From the NCBI GenBank assembly GCA_028280915.1, contig JANQKX010000265.1, positions 1 through 11,778 of the forward strand: a stretch of 11,778 nucleotides of DNA. The letters run 5' to 3'. Below are positions 7,020 to 11,778 of this stretch, piece by piece. Numbering within the stretch: the first letter of the stretch is position 1; each line of letters starts with the position of its first letter. Under the pieces are notes generated by a model that was given only the letters and a program-made list of their open reading frames with translations, did no database searches and was not told the origin of the DNA. The position numbers were made by a program, and so were the translations under genes. Source of the DNA: Kiloniellaceae bacterium (GTDB lineage Bacteria; Pseudomonadota; Alphaproteobacteria; Kiloniellales; Kiloniellaceae).

Positions 7020-7901
7020 CTATTCGGGAATGGCGTTGAGAACAAAAAGGGCCTGCAGCAGGTTCCCCGGCTTGGCGTTGCCGAACCATTTGCGGTAAAT
7101 CTCGCTGATCTTGCCGGTACGGTAGATGTCGGCGATGGCCCGATCGGCCATGAGCCGGAAGGAGTCGTCATTGCGCCGCACCACAAGGGCATAGGGTTCA
7201 TGGCTGTAGTAACGGCCCGATAGCTTGTAGTTGGCGGGGTTTTCCGATTCCATGGCCATCAGGATCAACAGCACCCGGTCGCCGAAGTAACCATCGACCG
7301 AGCCGTCGGTCAGGGCCGCCATGCCATCATCGTGGTTGTCATAGGTCACGATCTTGGTATCCAGGCCATTGTCGCTGATCAGCTCGCCCAGGGTGTCTTC
7401 CGTGGTGGTGCCGTGCAGCACGCCGAGGGTCTTACCGGCCAAATCCGCCGGCTTTTGGATTTGGGTGTCCGCCGTCAGCAGCATTTCCGCCCCGGTGATG
7501 AAGGTCATCAAGGTGAAGGAAACTTTTTCCTGACGGGTCAGCGTATTGGTGGTGGCACCGCAAACGATGTCCACCTCGCCGGACTCCACCATATCGAAGC
7601 GGTTATCGGAGGTGACCTGCTTGTATTCCACCTTGATGTCATCGTTGCCAAGGGCAGACCGCACCTCGTCCACCACATCCAGACAAATATCGATGGAATA
7701 GCCCGCCGGCACGCCGTTCACGTCGACGAAGGAAAAGGGCCGCGTGTCCTCGCGAAAACCGATGACGACCTTCCCGTCGGACTTGATTTTTTCAACCGTA
7801 TCGGCCAAGGCGATCGGCGCGCCGGAAACCATCGCCACGAAACCGACCGCAACCGCTGAAAAAACACCTAAAGGCTTGAAAAAGTTGTAGATGACGGGCA
7901 T
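7020..7901 (-). CDS. Periplasmic glutamate/aspartate-type ABC transporter substrate-binding protein
   Basis: This 293-residue family-3 solute-binding protein (SBP_bac_3, PF00497) has a Sec signal peptide with a hydrophobic core at 9-28 and a predicted cut after A33 (IALA|D). Lobe 1 carries GFREDTRPFSF (48-58) and GYSIDIC (67-73). The ligand region has CGATTNTLTRQEKVSFT (114-130), with R123 expected to hold the amino-acid carboxylate, then HGTTTE (163-168) and DGYFGDR (203-209). The wording, including the ending KWFGNAKPGNL, is close to E. coli GltI, which suggests an acidic or polar amino acid ligand. The start ATG has a strong GGAGG-like site 10-14 nt upstream. No permease or ATPase gene is in the window, so it is an orphan here. 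It could serve a distant transporter or a chemosensor. Confidence 0.93.
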   Translation of the reverse strand: MPVIYNFFKPLGVFSAVAVGFVAMVSGAPIALADTVEKIKSDGKVVIGFREDTRPFSFVDVNGVPAGYSIDICLDVVDEVRSALGNDDIKVEYKQVTSDNRFDMVESGEVDIVCGATTNTLTRQEKVSFTLMTFITGAEMLLTADTQIQKPADLAGKTLGVLHGTTTEDTLGELISDNGLDTKIVTYDNHDDGMAALTDGSVDGYFGDRVLLILMAMESENPANYKLSGRYYSHEPYALVVRRNDDSFRLMADRAIADIYRTGKISEIYRKWFGNAKPGNLLQALFVLNAIPE

Positions 7902-8139
7902 TTGCTGACCCCCTCCCCGTTTGTGAAACCATTAGAACAGACGTTAGGCAAATCCGCCGCAACAAGCAAATGATTGCGGGCCCGGGGCGCCGGATTCGGC
8001 ACCGGGAGTGCTGGAGAGGGCTTCACGCCTCCTTAATAAAATTTTCCTAAAATTGCGGATAAGGTGGAGCGGCCGGATATCAACTCGATCGGTGCTTTCC
8101 GGGCCGATTCCCGTCGCTCAAAAGGTGAGAGGTTAGATC

Positions 8140-8316
8140 ATGGATATGGACGCCGACCTTGAACGGATTGCCTCGCGGGCGCTCAGCGAGGCGGAAACCC
8201 AAAGCTCCGACTATGTGACCATCACCAAGCGGGCGGTCCGCACGGTCAAGATGGTCCGGCCGGAACTCAGCCAAGCGGCCGCGCGCGTCGCGGTTAACCA
8301 AGCTTGGCGGGCCTGA
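8140..8316 (+). CDS. Small protein of unknown function, 58 residues
   Basis: The frame ATG to TGA encodes 58 residues starting MDMDADLERIASRALSEAE and ending VAVNQAWRA. It has a clear AGAGG 7 nt before the ATG and high-GC codon use like that of its neighbours. The composition is charged and Ala-rich, with predicted helices. There is no signal peptide, membrane segment or cysteine, so a soluble cytoplasmic protein is likely. I recognise no family. The 238 bp upstream (7902-8139) is a divergent region shared with the binding-protein gene. It includes an AT-rich patch near 8034-8056 but no convincing -35/-10 pair. Confidence 0.65.
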   Translation: MDMDADLERIASRALSEAETQSSDYVTITKRAVRTVKMVRPELSQAAARVAVNQAWRA

Positions 8317-8321
8317 GACCC

Positions 8322-8357
8322 GGGCCTGGAGGCCCCCAATCAGGGTCACCCGTGACC
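8322..8357 (+). repeat. Two adjacent hairpins after the 58-residue gene
   Basis: GGGCC-TGGA-GGCCC (8322-8335) starts 6 nt after the stop codon. GGTCAC-CC-GTGACC (8344-8357) follows 8 nt later. Neither has a U-run, so a rho-independent terminator is not supported. They may stabilise the transcript end, or the second dyad may be an operator. Both are directly visible; their role is not known. Confidence 0.35.
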
Positions 8358-8429
8358 TTCAAGGCCGTAAGGTAAGAAAATATCAAGAAAACGCCTGCTA
8401 AGATTTGACTAACCATTATCCTAAACCTT

Positions 8430-8449
8430 GGCGGTCGCTTCGAACCGCC
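8430..8449 (+). repeat. Hairpin in the leader of the 78-residue gene
   Basis: GGCGG (8430-8434) pairs with CCGCC (8445-8449). Inside it, TCG (8435-8437) pairs with CGA (8441-8443), leaving one bulged A and a CTT loop. It lies 46 bp upstream of the ATG at 8496. A second small dyad, AAAAGG-C-CCTTTT (8467-8479), lies between it and the start codon. Transcript structure or a regulator site is possible. Confidence 0.35.
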
Positions 8450-8495
8450 GGGAGCAAAGACCTGACAAAAGGCCCTTTTTAACAGGCAGACCAAG

Positions 8496-8732
8496 ATGGT
8501 ACCTCTGGAAAGAAAACTCATCTATTCCACCGATGAAGTGCGATTGGCGATGAAACTCCTGCTCGGACACCGGGCCGAGGCAGAAACCGTGCGGCGGAAT
8601 TTTTTCAGCGGCAAAGATCAAAAAAAGCGCCGTGAGAAATTCATTCCGGTTAACGAAGAAACCCTCGACTGGGCTTACCACGTGTGCGACCGCATGGCCT
8701 TCGAGCCCACCTGGCGGGTTCACATCGGCTAA
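8496..8732 (+). CDS. Small protein of unknown function, 78 residues
   Basis: The product is basic and soluble, beginning MVPLERKLIYSTDEVRLAMK and ending WRVHIG. It contains RRNFFSGKDQKKRREKF in the middle and an aromatic C-terminal part (ETLDWAYHVCDRMAFEP). There is no signal peptide, membrane segment or paired cysteines (one Cys only). I recognise no family. The central basic stretch could contact nucleic acid, but that is only a guess. The ribosome site is weak (AGG 9 nt before the ATG). It reads in the same direction as the 58-residue gene and is convergent with the DUF1289 gene, with 19 bp between stops. Its last six codons and stop lie in the first copy of a 23-bp tandem duplication. Confidence 0.66.
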   Translation: MVPLERKLIYSTDEVRLAMKLLLGHRAEAETVRRNFFSGKDQKKRREKFIPVNEETLDWAYHVCDRMAFEPTWRVHIG

Positions 8733-8758
8733 CCGGGCGGGTCCACACCGGCTAGCCG
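8713..8758. repeat. 23-bp tandem duplication carrying two convergent stop codons
   Basis: Unit 1 (8713-8735) and unit 2 (8736-8758) abut exactly and match at 20 of 23 positions; the three differences are transitions (8720/8743, 8725/8748, 8732/8755). The shared core is GGCGGGT-CACA-CGGCTA-CCG. Unit 1 holds the TAA of the 78-residue gene, and unit 2 holds the TAG of the minus-strand DUF1289 gene. Unit 2 also completes a 12-bp palindrome, CCGGCTAGCCGG (8748-8759). Confidence 0.75.
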
Positions 8759-9003
8759 GCGGCCTCCTCGGCCTTACGCCCTTCAATCGACTGCAGAATC
8801 TGCTGTTTTTCCTCGGCCGACAGGATCGGCCATTCGCGAATCTCGTCCGCGGTGCGGCGGCAGCCCAGGCACAAGCCGTTGGCCATATCAATCTGGCAGA
8901 CCGCGATGCAGGGCGAGGGCACGGTGGTGTCCGCCTGAAAACGTCGAACCGGCCGGCGCCGGGCACGCTCGCGCCGCCGCTCTCGTGGGTTTTCTCCGGT
9001 CAT
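8752..9003 (-). CDS. DUF1289 family small cysteine-cluster protein
   Basis: This 83-residue protein has the DUF1289 signature: SPCIAVCQID followed by GLCLGCRRTADEIREWPILS. The four cysteines (C-x3-C and C-x2-C, nine residues apart) could bind a metal or an iron-sulfur cluster. The family is widespread in proteobacteria and has no settled function. The N-terminus is strongly basic (GENPRERRRERARRRPVRRF), longer and more Arg-rich than the core domain needs. It may bind nucleic acid or simply be a flexible tail. Start: the ATG at 9003 is preferred because AGGG lies 6 nt upstream. A GTG at 9024 would add seven residues. It is convergent with the 78-residue gene, and its stop lies in the 23-bp duplication. 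Confidence 0.88.
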   Translation of the reverse strand: MTGENPRERRRERARRRPVRRFQADTTVPSPCIAVCQIDMANGLCLGCRRTADEIREWPILSAEEKQQILQSIEGRKAEEAAG

Positions 9004-9108
9004 GCTGCGCCCTGCCTTTCCCACCTCACGTTACGTTCCGCCACCCCCATCCCTTGCGAGGACAAAGGTATCGGAACATTAGAGCGGTATGTGGTCGAAA
9101 CTGAATGG

Positions 9109-9137
9109 TTTTCAAGCTTTCACCCAAACCTTATGAT
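9109..9137 (+). promoter_or_regulatory. Candidate sigma-70-type promoter upstream of the cyclase gene
   Basis: TTTTCA (9109-9114) and TATGAT (9132-9137) are spaced by 17 bp; the -10 box matches the consensus at five of six positions. It is in the AT-richest part of the 290-bp gap between the DUF1289 and cyclase genes and would give a leader of about 150 nt. The rest of the gap has no recognised gene except a doubtful 41-codon frame at 9165-9290. Confidence 0.35.
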
Positions 9138-9293
9138 TCCTCACACCTAATAGTAAAATAATCGATGAGGACAATGGATTCGGCCACTTGCCCAAAGCGG
9201 CTTTCAGTGCGATTGGCGCCGCGTGACGGGCCAAGCGGCCTGAAAACCGATCCACAGCTTGCTCGATTTGGGCCCGGGGGGACCCCTTAGCCG

Positions 9294-11006
9294 ATGGCGC
9301 GCCGTGTCAGACTGATCGCGGGCATCATCTTGCTTGTTTTCGTCACCACCCATCTGATGAACCTGATGCTGGGCATCTGGTCCCTGGAAGCCCTGGAACG
9401 GGGACGCCTGGTATTCTTGTTCTTTTGGCGCAGCTGGCCCGGCACGGTGTTGCTTTACGGCGCTTTGCTGGTCCACTTGGGATTGGCCTTTTGGGCCATC
9501 TATCAACGGCAGGACTGGCGCATGTCGTTGCCGGACCTGACGATCCTGCTGCTCGGCCTGGCGATTCCCCCGCTTTTGGTGGTGCACATCCTCGGCAATC
9601 GAATGGCCCATGAGGTATTCGGGGTTCAAGATACCTATGTATATGACCTCCTGGTGTTTTTTGTCCTGGATCAGACCCTGGGCTGGCGCCAGGTCGCCCT
9701 GGTCCTGGTGGCCTGGCTGCACGGCTGCTTGGGGCTGCATTTTTGGCTGCGCCTCAAGTCAAGGTATGGGCCCTGGCAGGGGGCCTTTTTCGCCGGCGCC
9801 TTGCTGGTCCCCGTGTTCGCCCTTTTTGGCATGTGGACCGCCGGGCAAACGGTTTCCCGCTTGGCCGAGGACCCGGCATGGCTCGCGGCGGCCTTTGAGC
9901 GCATCAACATGCCCTCGGAACAGGCGGTTACGGTAATCGCGCAGACCACCGACGGGATCATGATCCTCTTGGCCGGCTTGCTCGTGGCGACCTTGGTGGC
10001 CCGCGGGGCCAAGTCCCTGTGGCGCCGGCGCCGGGGCATGGTTCAGATTTCCTATCCCCAGGGCCGGCGGGTCACCGTTCCCACGGGCACGTCAATCCTG
10101 GACGCCAGCCGCACCGGGGCCATTCCCCACGCCTCCATCTGCGGCGGCCGGGGCCGCTGTTCCACCTGCCGCGTGCGCATTTCCGGATCGCCGGAGCTGT
10201 CGCCCCCGAGCCTGTCCGAAATCAAGGTCCTGGCCCGGATCGGCGCCGCGCCCGATGTCCGCCTGGCCTGCCAAACCCCCGCCATGGCCGATCTGGCCGT
10301 GATTCCCTTGCTGCCGCCCACGTCAACGCTGAAGAGCGCCAGAAGCCAGCCCGATTACCTGCGCGGCGACGAACGGGAGATCGCGGTGCTTTTCGCCGAC
10401 CTGCGCGGCTTCACCACCTTGGCCGAGCACAAACTGCCCTATGACGTGGTGTTCATCCTGAACCGCTATTTCGCCGCCATGGGGCGGGCGGTGGAACAAT
10501 CGGGCGGCCGTCTGGACAAGTTCATCGGCGACGGGGTCATGGCCCTTTTCGGTGTGGAAAAGGGATTGAAGCACGGCAGCCGGCAGGCCCTCAAGGCGGC
10601 CTACCACATGGCCGAGCAGCTGGAAGAACTCAACCTGGTTTTACAACAGGACCTGGACAGCCCCTTGCGCATCGGCATCGGGATCCACGGCGGCACCGCC
10701 ATCGTCGGTGAGATGGGCTACGGTGACTCGGTCTCGATCACGGCCATCGGCGATACGGTCAACACGGCGAGCCGGCTGGAGACCATGACCAAGACCTATG
10801 CCGCCCAGCTGGTGGTTTCGGAAAATCTCTTCGACCTGGCTGATTTGGATGGCCAGGCCTTCGCGCGCCATGAAATCGAAGTGCGGGGGCGGGCCCGCAA
10901 GCTGGGCATTCGCGTGGTTCCGAACGCCCGCGACCTGCCCCTCTCCTCCGGTCTGGGTTCGGCCGGTCTGGGTTCAGCCGGTATGGGTTCAGCCGGTATG
11001 GGTTAA
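9294..11006 (+). CDS. Membrane-bound class III adenylate cyclase with SdhC-like heme anchor and [2Fe-2S] ferredoxin domain
   Basis: The 570-residue product should make cAMP from ATP at the inner membrane. Residues 5-235 hold six hydrophobic segments resembling succinate dehydrogenase cytochrome b anchors; H20, H61, H98, H106, H143 and H149 lie in or beside them as possible heme ligands. Residues 248-340 are a ferredoxin domain with C283-x5-C289-x2-C292 and C326. Residues 360-545 are the cyclase domain: metal-binding D369 (LFADLRGFTT) and D413 (FIGDGVMALFG), adenine-selecting K409 and T483, and transition-state N490 and R494 (GDTVNTASRLE). All key residues are present, so it should be active as a homodimer. 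The tail is a GLGSA/GMGSA repeat. Sinorhizobium CyaC is a known cyclase with a quinone-responsive diheme anchor; redox control here is inferred from that. The start ATG has a G-rich site about 11 nt upstream. Confidence 0.94.
   Translation: MARRVRLIAGIILLVFVTTHLMNLMLGIWSLEALERGRLVFLFFWRSWPGTVLLYGALLVHLGLAFWAIYQRQDWRMSLPDLTILLLGLAIPPLLVVHILGNRMAHEVFGVQDTYVYDLLVFFVLDQTLGWRQVALVLVAWLHGCLGLHFWLRLKSRYGPWQGAFFAGALLVPVFALFGMWTAGQTVSRLAEDPAWLAAAFERINMPSEQAVTVIAQTTDGIMILLAGLLVATLVARGAKSLWRRRRGMVQISYPQGRRVTVPTGTSILDASRTGAIPHASICGGRGRCSTCRVRISGSPELSPPSLSEIKVLARIGAAPDVRLACQTPAMADLAVIPLLPPTSTLKSARSQPDYLRGDEREIAVLFADLRGFTTLAEHKLPYDVVFILNRYFAAMGRAVEQSGGRLDKFIGDGVMALFGVEKGLKHGSRQALKAAYHMAEQLEELNLVLQQDLDSPLRIGIGIHGGTAIVGEMGYGDSVSITAIGDTVNTASRLETMTKTYAAQLVVSENLFDLADLDGQAFARHEIEVRGRARKLGIRVVPNARDLPLSSGLGSAGLGSAGMGSAGMG
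10950..11006 (+). repeat. 15-bp tandem repeat, 3.8 copies, at the cyclase 3' end
   Basis: Units begin at 10950, 10965, 10980 and 10995; the first is GGTCTGGGTTCGGCC, and later ones differ at one or two positions (C to A, G to A). The last unit is cut off by the TAA. Because 15 is a multiple of three, each unit encodes GLGSA or GMGSA, and copy-number change would lengthen or shorten the tail without a frameshift. Confidence 0.9.
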
Positions 11007-11473
11007 GAGCTGTTTTGCGCCTTGAAAGCCTCGACCCCTTCTTTCAGGTCGTAGTATTCCTCGCAGCCAAAAAAGCAGGCCTCGTCCAAAACTTTCAGGC
11101 GCTCTTCGGCCTTGGCCAGGTCGCCCATTTCCAGATAAAGCTCACCGATATACTCGTTGGCGCCCAGATGGTCCGGGTCCAAGGCCAGCGCCTTTTGATA
11201 GTGAACCATGGCGGTTTCCTTGTCCCCGAGCTGGCGATGGCTGAAGCCCAAATAATTCTCCGCATTGGCGTTCTTGTCGTCCGCCGCGACCACCTTTTCC
11301 AGCAAGGGAATGGCCAGGGCGAAATTGCCTTTTTCGATCTGCTCCACGGCAGCCACATAGTTGGGGTCGGCTTTTGGCGTCGCGGGCACGTCGCTGCCGG
11401 CCGCCAGGGCCGCGTTGCCGCCCAGCACCAAAGCCAACAGGCTCGCCATCCCCAAGCGGGTCACATTCCACAT
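11003..11473 (-). CDS. Exported tetratricopeptide-repeat protein with C-terminal CxxxC motif
   Basis: This 156-residue protein has a Sec signal peptide (hydrophobic core about 9-22, predicted cut in AALA|AGS). Two to three TPR units follow from about residue 36 to 131 (NFALAIPLLEKVVAAD, ENYLGFSHRQLGDKETAMVHYQ, ANEYIGELYLEMGDLAKAEE). The C-terminus has DEACFFGCEEYYDLKEGVEAF, a Cys-x3-Cys motif I recall from short alphaproteobacterial periplasmic TPR proteins. A scaffold or assembly role in the periplasm is inferred. Start: AGGAGG lies 5 nt before the ATG at 11473; a GTG at 11476 would be too close to it. Its TAA overlaps the cyclase TAA in the shared TTAA at 11003-11006, so the two genes are tail to tail. 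It lies downstream of recX on the same strand. Confidence 0.88.
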   Translation of the reverse strand: MWNVTRLGMASLLALVLGGNAALAAGSDVPATPKADPNYVAAVEQIEKGNFALAIPLLEKVVAADDKNANAENYLGFSHRQLGDKETAMVHYQKALALDPDHLGANEYIGELYLEMGDLAKAEERLKVLDEACFFGCEEYYDLKEGVEAFKAQNSS

Positions 11474-11513
11474 CACAGCCTCCTGCTCATGCTCTGCTCG
11501 AATCCATAAAGCA

Positions 11514-11541
11514 AATATGCCCGTCTTTGTGACTTTGTCGA
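11514..11541 (-). promoter_or_regulatory. Candidate sigma-70-type promoter of the TPR gene
   Basis: On the minus strand, TCGACA (11541-11536) and CATATT (11519-11514) are spaced by 16 bp, matching the consensus at five and four of six positions. It lies in the 101-bp gap between the recX stop and the TPR start, about 40 bp upstream of the TPR ATG. This suggests the TPR gene can be transcribed separately from recX. Confidence 0.35.
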
Positions 11542-11574
11542 GGCGGTGAGATCAAATCTAGGTGATTGACCCCG

Positions 11575-11778
11575 TCAGGGCAGCTCGTCCGCGCCTTCCT
11601 GTTCGGGGGATGCTTCGATCACCTTCACCGCGATTTCGTAGGAAAATCCGCGCCGCCCCAGCGCGGCAAGATCCCGTTCGCGCCATTCAGCGCGCCTTTC
11701 CGCGGGGCGGTAAGGGCCCAGGCGGCGTTTGCGCACATAGTTTTGGGCGGCCATCAGATCGGCGTCATCAGGGGACAG
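11575..11778 (-). CDS. recX: RecX-family RecA regulator, C-terminal part (cut by window end)
   Basis: The last 67 codons and TGA of a gene running in from the right edge are present; the start is outside the window. The visible protein has AAQNYVRKRRLGPYRP followed by RDLAALGRRGFSYEIAVKVIEAS. This is the typical last RecX helical repeat, with a conserved Arg-rich patch and an aromatic residue in GFSYE. RecX proteins bind RecA filaments and limit recombination and the SOS response. They are usually about 150-200 residues, so roughly 40 percent is seen. The tail after the repeat (EQEGADELP) is short and acidic. The family call rests on this C-terminal part only. This fragment is too short for the usual length cut-offs but is clearly coding. 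Confidence 0.84.
   Translation of the reverse strand: MSPDDADLMAAQNYVRKRRLGPYRPAERRAEWRERDLAALGRRGFSYEIAVKVIEASPEQEGADELP

Noticed and set aside
7957..7979. Inverted repeat CCGCAA-N11-TTGCGG upstream of the binding-protein gene
   Set aside because: Six-base arms in a GC-rich region can arise by chance, and no regulator gene or promoter element is nearby to support it.
9204..9740. A 178-codon minus-strand frame overlapping the cyclase start
   Set aside because: It is antisense to the cyclase membrane domain, and its product is Gln-rich with no domain.
1..11778. Search for a multi-gene defence, mobile or biosynthetic system
   Set aside because: I found no transposase, integrase, CRISPR repeat, toxin-antitoxin pair, synthase or attachment-site duplication; the genes are mostly single housekeeping or sensory units.

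Overview
The window looks like chromosomal DNA of a high-GC alphaproteobacterium, most likely a Rhodospirillales-type organism. The support is gene content: a RlpA lipoprotein, a DUF1289 protein, a TPR protein with a terminal CFFGCEEY motif, a GltI-like binding protein, a RecX C-terminus, and a class III cyclase on an SdhC-like membrane anchor. I see no insertion sequence, phage gene, CRISPR array, rRNA or tRNA. Most genes sit singly or in short pairs, often convergent with very short gaps.

Layout. 76-2124 (-) is an orphan bis-MGD molybdopterin oxidoreductase. A 230-bp divergent region with inverted and direct repeats separates it from a GNAT acetyltransferase at 2357-2827 (+). Convergent to that lies a TauE/SafE-type permease (2853-3632, -) downstream of rlpA (3675-4109, -), which has a 10-bp direct repeat just upstream. 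A membrane protein resembling the C-terminal part of anti-sigma factors follows (4393-5049, +). It is tail-to-tail with a 560-residue exported DUF4384/TPR protein (5096-6778, -). That gene's leader holds a short open frame overlapping a terminator-shaped hairpin. Next is a GltI-like amino-acid binding protein (7020-7901, -) with no permease genes nearby.

Two small genes of unknown function read rightward (8140-8316 and 8496-8732). They are separated by about 180 bp rich in short hairpins. The second ends in a 23-bp tandem duplication that also holds the stop codon of the convergent DUF1289 gene (8752-9003, -). The right third holds a membrane-bound adenylate cyclase (9294-11006, +): six membrane segments with suitably placed histidines, a [2Fe-2S] ferredoxin domain, and a complete class III cyclase domain. 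Its 3' end is a 15-bp tandem repeat, and its stop codon overlaps the stop of a convergent exported TPR protein (11003-11473, -). The window closes inside recX (11575-11778, -).

How they fit together: there is no evidence for one multi-gene pathway. The most distinctive gene is the cyclase, whose architecture suggests coupling of membrane or quinone redox state, through heme and an iron-sulfur cluster, to cAMP. The other notable items are an orphan anti-sigma-like protein without its usual zinc-binding N-terminus and a possible attenuation-type leader on the DUF4384 gene. I did not find a clear multi-gene undescribed system.
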